Made by a program: the position numbers and the translations under genes. A stretch of DNA of 42,245 nucleotides from Perkinsus olseni (lineage: Eukaryota; Perkinsozoa; Perkinsida; Perkinsidae): contig JABANP010000461.1 in the NCBI GenBank assembly GCA_013115135.1, positions 1 through 42,245 on the forward strand, written 5' to 3'. Every line of letters begins with the position of its first letter. The stretch's first letter is position 1. The notes under the pieces were generated by a model. It saw only the letters and a program-made list of their open reading frames with translations. It ran no database searches and was not told the origin of the DNA. This document shows positions 18,884 to 29,656 of the stretch, one piece after another.

Positions 18884-19819
18884 GTACTCACTTGTTCCCA
18901 TAAGAAAGAAGTGCGATAAGAACACGTCCAAGAACATGCGCCACGACGGCGCGGCATGTCCCACTGGCCCGGCCGTGACACTTCGCAAGGAGTGACCTCG
19001 TCCTTGAGCAAGCTGGACTCTAGCTACCAGGCAGTTGTTCCCAAGTTATAATACCACAGCGGAGGGATACGTTGCGACCCTTGATCGAGAAAATTACCAA
19101 CGCTGGTTCATAGTCCTCCACGACAGCATCTTCTGCAAATCGGAGACACGGTGCGCCCCATGTAGATCAGGAGACGTTGTCTATTCGCATACGCTATAAG
19201 GTCGTACTTCTAGTCTTGAATTGACCACAGATGGCCGAGTGCTGCTTATCATATTTTATTCATGAACCATTTTTGTCGTAGTTGATGTAGGGAAATCCGG
19301 GATAATCGAGAGACGCTGCCTATTAGACATCTGGCTGTCGCCAGTCTGCCGCGTAGACACTGGAGGAGGAACGACGGCCATGTCCCAATGGCCCGGCAGC
19401 GACACTTCGCGAGGAATGAGTTCGTCCATGAGCAAACTGGACTGTGGTTGCTGGAGCGGATGTTCCCAAGTTATGATACCGCAGCTAAGAGACATCTTTC
19501 AACTCTTGGTCGAGCAAATTACCAATCATTTTTTCGTAATCAATGTAGGGATGTCCGAGACAATCGGTAGACACTCAGATAATCTGGATCAGATTATACG
19601 CGTGAGAGGACCGTCACGCGTGCGACTCCGCCGGGGGATCTTGAACTTGGTGACTTCTGAGCTCTGGAAAGACGGTCTGTCGAGCTCAAACCTACGTGTG
19701 GATCCACTTTGGCCCACACATGGAGTTCTCTCCTAGTCGTTAGCCAGCCGTGTTGATTCTATCTCATCACTCGTGTGGTGCAAACTATAGCATAGTTACT
19801 TTCCATCGACTCCCGCCGC

Positions 19820-21501
19820 ATGCCCACTGCTCTCGTTGGTATCATCCTACCCCTCTGTCTCGGTGTCGCAGTCGTTGGGATGGTCGTCGATGACGTGCCA
19901 GGAGCCCCTGGAGGATTTGATAGCGACAAGCTGAAGCCTATTCCTAGCACGTGTCTCGAGGGATTTCTATCCCCTGCGTTCGATACGTAAGTTCAACGTC
20001 TGCGGTGCCCCCCAGTCACTCCAGTAGTGACTTGCGGAGCTCAAGTGATACGCTGCAATGGAACTTCATCCTCAGGAACGAATGCCTCCCAGTATTATGG
20101 AACCAAATGGTGGTGAGTGCAGCCACTTCGAAGCTAAATGAGGAGCTCAGGCGACTGAAGTAAGAAGAAGTTCGATGCCGTTGTGAGTTGCATCCGTGCA
20201 GAAAGCAATACTGTTTTCTCAGACGAGACGTCAGCGACGAGACCTACTACACAGTCGAGCTCTACAATGTGGTTGTGACAGACAAAAGTGATTCTGCTTC
20301 AAGTGGACTCCATTTAGTGGGGTTAGCTCTCCTTTCCTGCGGTTTAACGACCGCCTTCAGTCCTGAGGACTAAAGCTTAGCCCTAAGGCCTATGACCGTC
20401 TACTTATGTCTCCCGTGTCAGGTGCAACTCACATGAGTCAGCTCCGTGTACTCCCTCAAGACTACAAAATCCACACCGTTATAACTGAGCCTCAGCAAGA
20501 CCAGTCAGCCGACGCTCCTGAGTTCAGTGTCCGCGTTGTCCACGACGTGCTGGTGGCCAATAGAAGACGCGCTGCGACTAACACGTCGTCAGTTCCTAGG
20601 AGGACGCAAACTACTGGCATCCCAGGAAGTGAGAAGTTTAGCTTCGACATGAAGGTCTCTGAGAGTCTCACGCTAACACGCTCTTATTATCGCCATCTCC
20701 CCCCCAAGGGTGTCGAGGTTAAGGGTATACTCATACAGTATCATGGTTGGGGTGACACGTGTGAGTCATGGGAGGAGTACTCCAAGACTACTGCCGTCGC
20801 TGACGAGAACGGCCTGATATTGATTACTGCCTGTGGTAGTAACTATGGATGGTTGTCTAGCCGGTGGGCACCGATGCACGGATGGAATGCCGGTACATGC
20901 TGCATTCAGAGACAAAGACATCGACGATGTGGAGTACACGAAGACTATCATCAAGAGGGAGAATAAGAACAATTTGCCCGTCTATGGTTATGGTTACAGT
21001 AATGGTGGTATGATGGTGGAAGCACTACTGTGTCATAAGGTCATCCAGAGCGCGGTGTCAGTAAACGGTGTATTGGCTCTGCCTCCTGGTCTGCGAGGAT
21101 CTTTCAGGACTTGCTCGAAGTTGTACAAGGATGGTTCCCTGGGCCCGAAGCCTTTGGCGCCGAGAGTGGCGAGCGTGCACTGTCTTGATGATGAATATGT
21201 TCCCTACAAAGGCGAGGAATCTTCGTATAGCGCGTGGTTCTACGGGACATATTTCCCGAGGACTAACAGAGACCTCAGACATTGGGCTAGTAGGATCGGG
21301 TGCAAAGACGACGACACTACCAAGACGAAGATCAACGACTGGATAACACTGAAAGAGTGGAAGTGCCCGGCAGAGGAGAGGGTCGCCTTAGTCAAGAGGT
21401 TTCAGTGTGGCCGGTATAATACCTCACCTCATAAAGTCGTTAGAACCCCTGACTTCGACCCCGCCGAGTGGGCGACGAAATTCTTCCTTAGCGGAGGGTA
21501 A
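19820..21501 (+). pseudogene. Esterase copy B, frameshifted
   Basis: Close paralogue of the esterase at 14438-16115, with the signal-peptide exon (ATG at 19820) and the hydrolase exon to the stop at 21499-21501. Relative to copy A an extra C near 20911 (AGAGACAAAGAC versus AGAGAAAAGAC) shifts the frame between CCIQR and DIDDVEY. The downstream GYGYSNGGMM and HCLDDEYVPY parts are intact in the other frame. Either a recent pseudogene or an assembly error. Loop residues around the insertion and near 21215 differ from copy A. Confidence 0.82.
20355..20375. repeat. Palindrome 10-1-10 (unit B, one arm mismatch)
   Basis: Equivalent of 14973-14993 with CTTCAGTCCT in the left arm. Confidence 0.75.
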
Positions 21502-22242
21502 GTATTTTATTGCTGGTATGAGGTGTCGCCTTGGTTCTACCGGCTACTAAGTCCAACTTTTCCCCCAAGGTGACAAAATCCTATACTATGCTCATCAACC
21601 TTCTAGTGTGTCCATCAAAGTGAATAATTGTCTGTTGCCACTATGTGTCAAATATGACTCGCACCTTGACTTAGCCGATGCTTAATAGCATCAGCATCTT
21701 TTATCACACTCCTTTCTTATCTTTTCATTATTGCCACTGGAGTAGGGTGGATGGCAGGTTGTAGGTTCGATTAAGAGTCTTCGATGATTTCCGCTCATTC
21801 ATTGTGGCTGCTTTGTTAGGCCGAGTCATGGCCATTTTCCTATTTTGCGTGAAGTCCGAGTCGTAGAAGACCCATTTTCAGGCCCAAGCCCTAATAGTTA
21901 CCTGATTTTTCAACATGATGAAATGCCATGTGAGTCCCGTCGAGGCGGCGAGCCCAGTCGTAGTCTCACAACTCTTTGATGTTTCTCATTTTTCGCTTAT
22001 CCTATGTCGCTTCACTGAGAAACGAAGCTAAGTGGCGGACTATAAGAAGACAGCGGATGACAGATGGATTCCAGATGGCAAACCCCCGGGTGTTGTGTTC
22101 TCAGTCAGCCAGTCTCGCCACACGGTGCACCATCCCGTGTTCTTATCTCTCAAACAACCTCTGATCTCCTCGGCCTACGTTCGGCTTTGTGTGATGCAGC
22201 CCGCCTGACTTTGGAGGATAGACGAATAGTAAGAAAAACTTT
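21502..22242. other. Intergenic, no gene recognised (unit B)
   Basis: Equivalent of 16116-16959, shorter by two indels. Near 22125 unit B has extra bases, giving ACACGG...CCGTGT (an inverted copy of the preceding bases) where unit A has none. Confidence 0.5.
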
Positions 22243-22382
22243 CGTGTCACACAGTGTCACCACCCTATGTTGTGGTGACACGTCCGCCTCATATACACAC
22301 ACAGTGTTACCACCCTATGTTGTGGTGACTCGTCCAGCTTATACACATGCAGTGTCACCACCCAATGATGTGGTGACACCTC
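22243..22382. repeat. Three-unit copy of the 46-50 bp hairpin array (unit B)
   Basis: Same structure as 16960-17100, downstream (minus strand) of the complete aldolase at 22606. Confidence 0.93.
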
Positions 22383-22540
22383 CAGCGTCACCGCACTACG
22401 GTGTGCTCGCAGGTTGTGTGACAATTTGCAACTATAAATTCCATCATTATACGTGGAGGTTTCAGTACAAATTATTTAGCTTCCCTGCAAACTGCGAAAC
22501 ACAACAACAACGTAAGTATCAGCGCATCACGCGTACACTA

Positions 22541-22558
22541 GTAACTCACTAGAGTTAC
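22541..22558 (-). promoter_or_regulatory. Conserved 3' UTR hairpin of aldolase
   Basis: GTAACTC, ACTA, GAGTTAC forms a 7-bp stem about 50 nt after the aldolase stop. It is conserved at 24589-24606 and with one change near 17258. Role in RNA 3' end formation is a guess. Confidence 0.4.
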
Positions 22559-22605
22559 AATCGTATATCACTGTTTGAGAAAAATAATCGTCATCAAGCA
22601 GCAGT

Positions 22606-23691
22606 TTAGTAAACATAGTTCTTGACGTACAAGGACTTCTTAGCCGACTCATCACCAGAGCCCTGGTACTTGCCGAGTTGGGCCTCGGAGTTGGCCTTGG
22701 CACGAACGAGGAAAGCTTCCTGGGCGGCCTTGGTGTTCTCCTCCTTGCCTGACCAGGTCTTGATGGCACTGGCCTGCAAGGCACGACCATAAGAGAAGGT
22801 AAGAGCCCATGGGCGACGCTCCTTGGGAAGCTGGTTCATAGCCGACAGATTGACGGAAGCATCCTCCTCACTCTGACCGCCGGAAAGGAAGGTGACACCA
22901 ACGAGAGCCGGAGGCACGGTACGGGCGAGAGTGCGAACGGTCAACTCAGCGATCTTCTGAGCAGTGGGGCGCTCGGGACAGTCCACACCAGCGGTGACCA
23001 TGTTGGGCTTGAGCAAGCAGCCCTCAAGAAGGACATGCTGATCATTCAAGGCCTTGAACACAGCGGACAAAACCCTCTCGGTGACGTAGGCAGAGGTCTC
23101 GATAGTATGAGTACCATCGGTCAAGATCTCTGGCTCAACGATGGGGACGAGACCGTTAGCCTGGCAGATGGTAGCATAACGAGCAAGAGTGTGAGCGGTC
23201 TCCTCGATAGAGAGCTGAGAAGGCATTTGCTTGGCCTCGTCGATCTTCAGGACGGTTCTCCACTTGGCGAAGCGAGCGCCCTGCTCGTAGTACTTCTGGC
23301 AACGCTCAGCGAGGCCATCAAGTCCCTGAGTAGCAGTCTCACCGTCGGTACCGGCGAGCTGGACAAGTCCCTTATCGACCTTGATGCCGGGAATGATACC
23401 CTGCTTCTTGAGCAAGTCAACCATGGGGACACCCTCGGCATTCTTCTGGAAGAGAGTCTCCTCAAAGAGGATGGCACCAGAGATGTACTTGCCAGCATCA
23501 GGGGCGGTGAAGAGAAGGGACCTGTAGGCAGCACGGTGCTCCTCAGTGTTCTCGATACCAGCGGCATCGAAACGCTTCTTGATGGTGCCAGTGGACTCAT
23601 CAGCGGCCAAGATTCCCTTGCCGGGAGTGCAGATGGCGTTGGCAGTCTGGATGAGCTCAGCCTGATACTTGAGAGTCTCGCGAGCGGGCAT
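22606..23691 (-). CDS. Fructose-bisphosphate aldolase, class I (paralogue 1)
   Basis: 361 aa, single exon, ATG at 23691 ([10 protein letters not shown]). The frame is open further upstream, but the family start and the conservation among the three paralogues favour this Met. It splits fructose-1,6-bisphosphate into DHAP and glyceraldehyde-3-phosphate in glycolysis. Visible: [12 protein letters not shown] (active-site Asp), FAKWR (Lys), IVEPEIL (Glu), LLKPNMV (Schiff-base Lys), [11 protein letters not shown] and the C-terminal Tyr (YVKNYVY) needed for full class I activity. It is the intact source of the truncated 3' fragments at 9741 and 17320. Confidence 0.97.
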   Translation of the reverse strand: MPARETLKYQAELIQTANAICTPGKGILAADESTGTIKKRFDAAGIENTEEHRAAYRSLLFTAPDAGKYISGAILFEETLFQKNAEGVPMVDLLKKQGIIPGIKVDKGLVQLAGTDGETATQGLDGLAERCQKYYEQGARFAKWRTVLKIDEAKQMPSQLSIEETAHTLARYATICQANGLVPIVEPEILTDGTHTIETSAYVTERVLSAVFKALNDQHVLLEGCLLKPNMVTAGVDCPERPTAQKIAELTVRTLARTVPPALVGVTFLSGGQSEEDASVNLSAMNQLPKERRPWALTFSYGRALQASAIKTWSGKEENTKAAQEAFLVRAKANSEAQLGKYQGSGDESAKKSLYVKNYVY

Positions 23692-24588
23692 GTTTGAATA
23701 TGACAATACAATAACTGCCGAAACAGAAGTGTTAAACTCACTGTGCGCGCATACAGACCCAACTATAAACGATTCACCTGAAGGTGATAGAATACTGATT
23801 GTCACGCTGATCCGACATAAGCGTCCCTTGTGGCAGCGCTGTTGTACACTGAGCATTGTGTACACCTGTCCCCCCATGGCTTCGACACTAGCCTTCAGAG
23901 ATCACCGATCAGTCGACCATCCCTAGCGCTCTGAATAGTTACTATTTTGGAAGGGGAGCAGAACAGCTCAGCCGGCTATGCTACTTTGCCCTGAAAACTA
24001 GGCAGATCGCGCTTACACGAGGGTTCGTCGGAGCCTGTGCTTCTGGTTTGAGCGGGATAACTTACCAGGGGCCCATATTATCTGTTCTTCGTTCTGCGTA
24101 AAAGTGCATTCTCATCGACCAACGGTTGTCAATTGCCGAAACGTTCGTTTCAGAACCATCTAACCGTGGCGTGTTAGTAGAGTAGCCTGTTGGTCAACTG
24201 CCACCGCATCCCGAACACCGTTTCGCGGAAGTGAACCACGCGACAGGATACTCGCTCTTACGCTATCGATCCAACATTACCTTAAGAGACGTAATGAGAT
24301 TTCAGAACCGTAGACTCGGAAGACTCACGAGCAGTAGATCAGACAGATGGGCAACCTTCCCCACATCGGAGGGCAAATGATGAATCATGAGACGAAGCGC
24401 ACGTGTTGACGGTTCAAGGCTCCACCGACTGACAAGGCGACGTTGAGTAGGTAAGTGTTGCCGAACACTCACCAACCTCCTCAAAGGAGAATCAAACATG
24501 TGCAGGCGGCATTCCTCTTTCGCCGCATCCATGATCTTCTTCTACTGCAACACAACAGCGTTAGTATCAGCGCATCACGCGTACACTA
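23692..24588. other. Intergenic between aldolase 1 and 2
   Basis: Contains the upstream region of aldolase 1 (shared motif at 23837-23873) and then about 600 bp with no recognisable gene, up to the aldolase 2 3' UTR hairpin. Confidence 0.6.
23837..23873 (-). promoter_or_regulatory. Conserved upstream element of aldolase 1
   Basis: CGCTGTTGTAC.CTGAG.ATTGTGT.CACCTGTCCC (plus-strand reading) lies about 146 nt upstream of the aldolase 1 ATG and recurs at 25884-25919, about 145 nt upstream of aldolase 2. Flanks are diverged, so conservation suggests a promoter or 5' UTR signal. Confidence 0.5.
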
Positions 24589-24606
24589 GTAACTCACTAG
24601 AGTTAC
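24589..24606 (-). promoter_or_regulatory. Conserved 3' UTR hairpin of aldolase 2
   Basis: Same GTAACTC-ACTA-GAGTTAC stem as at 22541-22558, about 50 nt after the stop. Confidence 0.4.
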
Positions 24607-24653
24607 AATCGTATATCACTGTTTGAGAAAAATAATCGTCATCAAGCAGCACT

Positions 24654-25739
24654 TTAGTAAACATAGTTCTTGACGTACAAGGACTTCTTAGCCGACTCAT
24701 CACCAGAGCCCTGGTACTTGCCGAGTTGGGCCTCAGAGTTGGCCTTGGCACGGACGAGGAAAGCTTCCTGGGCGGCCTTGGTGTTCTCCTCCTTGCCTGA
24801 CCAGGTCTTGATGGCACTGGCCTGCAAAGCACGACCATAAGAGAAGGTAAGAGCCCATGGGCGACGCTCCTTGGGGAGCTGATTCATAGCCGACAGGTTG
24901 ACGGAAGCATCCTCCTCACTCTGACCGCCGGAAAGGAAGGTGACACCAACGAGAGCCGGAGGCACGGTACGGGCGAGAGTGCGAACGGTCAACTCAGCGA
25001 TCTTCTGAGCAGTGGGGCGCTCAGGGCAGTCCACACCAGCGGTGACCATGTTGGGCTTGAGCAAGCAGCCCTCAAGAAGGACATGCTGATCATTCAAGGC
25101 CTTGAACACAGCGGACAAAACCCTCTCGGTGACGTAGGCAGAGGTCTCGATAGTATGAGTACCATCGGTCAAGATCTCTGGCTCAACGATGGGGACGAGA
25201 CCGTTAGCCTGGCAGATGGTAGCATAACGAGCAAGAGTGTGAGCGGTCTCCTCGATAGAGAGCTGAGAAGGCATTTGCTTGGCCTCGTCGATCTTCAGGA
25301 CGGTTCTCCACTTGGCGAAGCGAGCACCCTGCTCGTAGTACTTCTGGCAACGCTCAGCGAGGCCATCAAGTCCCTGAGTAGCAGTCTCACCGTCGGTACC
25401 GGCGAGCTGGACGAGTCCCTTATCGACCTTGATGCCGGGAATGATACCCTGCTTCTTGAGCAAGTCAACCATGGGGACACCCTCGGCATTCTTCTGGAAG
25501 AGAGTCTCCTCGAAGAGGATGGCACCAGAGACGTACTTGCCAGCATCAGGGGCAGTGAAGAGAAGCGACCTGTAGGCAGCACGATGCTCCTCAGTGTTCT
25601 CGATACCAGCAGCATCGAAACGCTTCTTGATGGTACCAGTGGACTCATCAGCGGCCAAGATTCCCTTGCCGGGAGTGCAGATGGCGTTGGCAGTCTGGAT
25701 GAGCTCAGCCTGATACTTGAGAGTCTCGCGAGCGGGCAT
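24654..25739 (-). CDS. Fructose-bisphosphate aldolase, class I (paralogue 2)
   Basis: 361 aa, ATG at 25739, nearly identical in protein to paralogue 1 with the same catalytic Lys, Asp, Glu and terminal Tyr. The coding region, 3' UTR hairpin and immediate 5' leader (GTTTGAATATGACAATACAA on the plus strand) match paralogue 1, while further upstream diverges. Recent tandem duplicate, presumably giving higher dosage of the same glycolytic enzyme. Confidence 0.97.
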   Translation of the reverse strand: MPARETLKYQAELIQTANAICTPGKGILAADESTGTIKKRFDAAGIENTEEHRAAYRSLLFTAPDAGKYVSGAILFEETLFQKNAEGVPMVDLLKKQGIIPGIKVDKGLVQLAGTDGETATQGLDGLAERCQKYYEQGARFAKWRTVLKIDEAKQMPSQLSIEETAHTLARYATICQANGLVPIVEPEILTDGTHTIETSAYVTERVLSAVFKALNDQHVLLEGCLLKPNMVTAGVDCPERPTAQKIAELTVRTLARTVPPALVGVTFLSGGQSEEDASVNLSAMNQLPKERRPWALTFSYGRALQASAIKTWSGKEENTKAAQEAFLVRAKANSEAQLGKYQGSGDESAKKSLYVKNYVY

Positions 25740-26567
25740 GTTTGAATATGACAATACAATAACTGCCAATAACAAAACCGTTAAATTCACTGCTGATGCC
25801 CGAATTCCCATCTATTAACGATACATCGAAATAAGTAGAACGCTGACTGCTATCCTGAACTGAGAATAGCGATCCTCAGAGCTGCGCTGTTGTACGCTGA
25901 GAATTGTGTGCACCTGTCCCATCGTGTCTCTCACTCGAGCTCACCAACGGTCATAGCTGATCGAGTACACCTTTCACAGTACTCGTTAGCAACTCCAAAG
26001 AAGAGGCTACATGAAGGTCGTCACTAAGGTTGAATCAACTTCGCTAGCTCTCTCACGCGGGTTCACCGAGAGCGGGACAATGATGTTCAGATAACTCAGA
26101 CAGCTCGTGGGAACGAGAATACTTCGCTTGGCTGCCCGAGCCCACGAGAAAGCTGGCGAGCTGTCCAGCGACGAACCAACCCACTTGATCTTCAAGCTAG
26201 GGACTCCAATTAACTGGCGCTACTTGTCGCCTCAACCACGAGCAACCTGGCGGGCCCACCACCAAGATTCTCGATTCTCCCCTCTATTTCCGACCATTCT
26301 CAACAGCAACGAAGCTGAGCCCCCCGCTAGATTTACACTAAATAGTGCCACCATATCGAAGCGTGTCTCAATATCGTTACAACCTTTAACAGTCCGAAGA
26401 AGATACTACTTTGATTAACGGGTCCACGAGAACTCGGCACAGGTACGCAACCGGTCTTGGAAAACTTTTAGCTTACACCATATTCTCTGAAAAAAGGAGG
26501 GCTCAAGGATCACGCGATAAGAATAGTGATCAATGGCCTTCAGTTCGAAGAACTTCTGTTATCATAT
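25740..26567. other. Intergenic between aldolase 2 and 3
   Basis: Holds the shared upstream element (25884-25919) and an inverted repeat CTCGTGGG...CCCACGAG near 26104-26149. No gene recognised. Confidence 0.55.
25884..25919 (-). promoter_or_regulatory. Conserved upstream element of aldolase 2
   Basis: Counterpart of 23837-23873 at the same distance from the start codon. Confidence 0.5.
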
Positions 26568-27650
26568 TCAATAGACATAGTTTTTGACATAAAGCGACTT
26601 ATTAGCAGCAGCATCAGCAGACCCCTCGTACTTCCCGAGTTGAGCGGCAGAGTTGGCCTTGGCCCGAGTGATGAAAGCCTTTTGAGCAGCCTCAGTGTTC
26701 TCACTCTTGCCAGCCCAAGTCTGGATAGCACTATGCTGAAGAGCACGGCCGAATGAGAAGGTCAACGGCCACGGGCGCGTCTCCTTCATCGCGTTCATAG
26801 CGTTGAGGTTGAGCGAAGCCTCTTCTTCGCTCTGGCCACCAGACAGGAACAACACACCAACTAGAGCTGGAGGGACGGTACGCTTGAGAGTGCGAACAGT
26901 CATTTCAGCGATCTTCTCAGGAGATGCGCGCTGGGGGCACTCTGCACCGGGCATGACCATATTGGGCTTGAGAACGCAGCCTTCAAGAAGGACGTGCTGA
27001 TCGTTCAACGCCTTGAACACAGCTGAGAGAACTCTCTCGGTGACATACGCGTCAGTCTCGATGGTATGAGGGCCATCGCTCAAGACCTCGGGCTCGACGA
27101 TAGGAACTAGACCGTTAGCCTGGCAGATACTGGCATAACGAGCAAGAGTGTGAGCGGTCTCCTCGATAGAAAGTTCAGACGGGACCTGCTTGGCCTCGTC
27201 AATCTTCACAACAGCTCTCCACTTGGCGAAGCGAGCGCCCTGCTCGTAGTACTTCTGGCAACGCTCAGCGAGGCCATCAAGTCCCTGAGTAGCAGTCTCA
27301 CCATCGGTACCGGCGAGCTGGACGAGTCCCTTATCGACCTTGATGCCGGGAATGATACCCTGCTTCTTGAGCAAGTCAACCATGGGGACACCCTCGGCAT
27401 TCTTCTGGAAGAGAGTCTCCTCGAAGAGGATGGCACCAGAGATGTACTTGCCAGCATCAGGGGCGGTGAAGAGAAGCGACCTGTAGGCAGCACGGTGCTC
27501 CTCAGTGTTCTCGATACCAGCGGCATCGAAACGCTTCTTGATGGTACCAGTGGACTCATCAGCGGCCAAGAGGCCCTTGCCGGGGGTGCACATAGCGTGG
27601 GCAGTCTGAATGAGCTCAGACTGATACTTTAGTTCATCACGAGCAGGCAT
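26568..27650 (-). CDS. Fructose-bisphosphate aldolase, class I (paralogue 3, divergent ends)
   Basis: 360 aa, ATG at 27650 ([10 protein letters not shown]). Catalytic features are intact: [28 protein letters not shown] and YVKNYVY. The C-terminal half and the first residues differ clearly from paralogues 1 and 2, yet about 27216-27590 is almost identical to them at DNA level, including silent positions. That mosaic suggests gene conversion from a neighbouring copy. The leader and 3' UTR are unrelated to those of the other two, so regulation may differ. Confidence 0.96.
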   Translation of the reverse strand: MPARDELKYQSELIQTAHAMCTPGKGLLAADESTGTIKKRFDAAGIENTEEHRAAYRSLLFTAPDAGKYISGAILFEETLFQKNAEGVPMVDLLKKQGIIPGIKVDKGLVQLAGTDGETATQGLDGLAERCQKYYEQGARFAKWRAVVKIDEAKQVPSELSIEETAHTLARYASICQANGLVPIVEPEVLSDGPHTIETDAYVTERVLSAVFKALNDQHVLLEGCVLKPNMVMPGAECPQRASPEKIAEMTVRTLKRTVPPALVGVLFLSGGQSEEEASLNLNAMNAMKETRPWPLTFSFGRALQHSAIQTWAGKSENTEAAQKAFITRAKANSAAQLGKYEGSADAAANKSLYVKNYVY

Positions 27651-28203
27651 TAGGGAGTTGATAGATAACAAAATACTAACTTGAATTGATTCGGGGTCAG
27701 CGTTGCGAGCACTGCAGCAGGCACAGAGGGGCCGCCAATTGAGTATCCGGGGCTGCTTAAGGGTAACCATTCCCCCCGTGGACTTTATGATCCAGAGCTC
27801 TCAGGTAACCTGAGTCAGGTTAAAAAGGTTCACCATGAGCCTCGTCAAGGCTAGAAGATATCTAAGCGCCTTGTGATGGATTCTGTGCCATGACTGCGCA
27901 AGTAGAGGCGCAAGATACCCCTGAATTATTAGGCGCGCGCGATACACTTTCGACGACTTCGACTATTTGACAGATTCTGGTGGTCGCACGATTCTCGAAA
28001 ATCCCCTGAGCCCCCCCGTTGATGCCGCTCTCTCTACAACATGGATAGCCCCCTTCCGCCCACTGTTATGAGCGCGACATGTCCTCTTGCTCCCAAGGCG
28101 TAGACTAGCAATGCCTTCCGAATGGGCTGGCCGGTCGGCGCATGATTCAGCCTTGCCTGCTGACGGTGTCCTCGCTGGGACTGTATCAGTTCTAATCTTG
28201 TAA
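27651..28203. other. Divergent intergenic region with one footprint
   Basis: Separates minus-strand aldolase 3 from the plus-strand protease. No gene recognised; contains the footprint at 27800-27821. Confidence 0.6.
27800..27821. repeat. 14-nt palindromic insertion footprint (exact)
   Basis: CTCAGGT, AACCTGAG, TCAGGTT, so O = CTCAGGTT. It lies about 150 nt upstream of the aldolase 3 start codon, in unique intergenic DNA outside the duplicated segment. Confidence 0.93.
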
Positions 28204-29656
28204 ATGCTGCTATTCACTCTCACGACCTTCGCGTCCGGTTTAGTAGTCCATCATACTGACGCGCGTTTTATCGCTCCTTGTGCGTTGAAGTCGCGCAACG
28301 CCACTGAGGAGGTTTACACGCCTCTCCCTCGGTTCTCGGTAAGGCTTGGGAAGGGGACGGCGTATCTTGAGCTCACGCGGGGATGATACGAAATAGGTTA
28401 GGCTCCTCCCTCACCAATTCGCCTATTGGAGGTAGCCGAAGCCGTTCTTGGTCAGGCCGAAGACCTTCCCGTGAGCTGGGACTGGCGAGACGTCGATGGC
28501 GAAAACATGGTCACCACTGATCGGAGTTATTCCAACCCCAAGTAACCTTGCCCGCAGCACGCTGAGCCACACGACCCTCCCTGTTTCAGAGCGTGCGCTG
28601 GCTGCTGGGCCTTCGCTACTGTCCACACTCTGTCCGACCGAATCAAGATCCAACGGAAAGCCGCATTCCCAGAGGTTAACTTGTCACCTCAACCTCTGCT
28701 AACATGCGGCTATGATATCGGCAATGGCTGTCGTGGGGGAGGAGTCATCGACGCTATGCGTTACGTGAGTGGTCTGGGAGGGAAGTCGGGCAGAGTCTGC
28801 CCGGCAGACCTTCCGTCAACGCAGTGGATCTTGTACGGTTGCCTGCTCACTGGGAGAACTCAACGCCACTAATAACGCAGACTGGCGACACACTTCTGCC
28901 CAATTTTCTTCGGAGCCTGTTGAACTGAGAAGTTGTGCCTGGGTCCTTCTGGCCGAAGTATTTAGATTGATGCAGCAACTGGGAATCGAACCGGGGACCT
29001 TTTTTGTTAACTATGCTTTGTTTAGATTAAAGAGAAAGGTATTACTGATGAGACCTGCTCACCCTTTACCGGCAAGGGTCATGACACCGGCGACATCTGT
29101 CTTGGCTCCACCGTGTAAGTGGCTCCCCACCGTCATACCACTCCTCCGCCAAATCGCACGCTCTCCAGGTGCAGCACTTGCTCTGCTAACGGTGCGTGCG
29201 AGATACCGAAGAAATACGATACCTTCCATGTGGAAGAGTTTGGCACTGTCACAGGAGAGGACGCAATTAAATCGGAAATTAAAGCCCGTGGACCTGTAGT
29301 GTGCCACATGCACGTCAACGAAGCCTTTCGCTCCAAGTACGCGTCCCCTTCTCCCCTCCTCTGTGTGCCACTCGTTCTCTTCACAGTTACAGGCCCGGCG
29401 CCGTCTGGGACTTCTCGGTCCTCGATGAAGCAGCGGAACCCAACCATGCTGCTGAAGTTGCAGGCTGGGGTGTCGATGCTGACGGTATCTCGTCGCGGCT
29501 TTAGCGTCAACTACTCACCCACGCTCAGGCACACCGTACTGGATCGCCCGTTTTGCATTCGGTACGAACTGGGGCGAGCACGGTTGGGCCAAACTGCATC
29601 GCTCCGCCGATGGCCACATCGAAAAGGCTGGCTGTGTTTGGGCTACGGTGAAGTAG
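28204..29656 (+). CDS. Cathepsin Z/X-like papain-family cysteine protease (gene 1)
   Basis: Seven exons with GT-AG borders and consistent phases: 28204-28338, 28432-28541, 28590-28764, 29035-29114, 29169-29336, 29387-29484, 29529-29656 (297 aa, like cathepsin Z at about 300). Peptidase C1 acting in the secretory or lysosomal route. A signal peptide (MLLFTLTTFASGLVVHH) starts exon 1. The mature start is LPVSWDWRDVDG, the catalytic Cys lies in CAGCWAFA, the His in NHAAEVAGWG and the Asn in GTNWGEHGW. The short propeptide is typical of cathepsin Z. Right after the stop the same frame encodes a hydrophobic stretch (LLGRVLAILVVSVLMLG), meaning unclear. Intron 3 (270 nt) is longer than the others and holds a tRNA-like B-box. 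Confidence 0.88.
28981..28994 (-). other. tRNA-like B-box inside protease intron 3
   Basis: The reverse strand reads GGTTCGATTCC, a consensus RNA polymerase III B-box. No convincing A-box or cloverleaf surrounds it. Probably a SINE or tRNA remnant explaining the longer intron. Confidence 0.3.

Larger units (their letters stand above)
18433..19819. other. Unit B copy of the decayed palindrome-rich region
   Basis: Equivalent of 13031-14437, with the same diverged internal duplication and the palindromes listed at 18794 and 18827. No intact gene recognised. Confidence 0.55.
17995..22562. repeat. Segmental duplication unit B (about 4.6 kb)
   Basis: Partner of unit A at 12594-17275. It ends in the 3' UTR of the complete aldolase at 22606, which suggests the ancestral order was oligoribonuclease, esterase, small array, aldolase (minus). 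Unequal exchange between the aldolase middle and oligoribonuclease intron 2 would give the repeated junction seen at 10283 and 17912. Confidence 0.93.

Noticed and set aside
23035..25745. Long open frames of 220 residues antisense to aldolases 1 and 2
   Set aside because: They mirror the aldolase codon pattern, have no known domain, and their conservation is explained by aldolase conservation.
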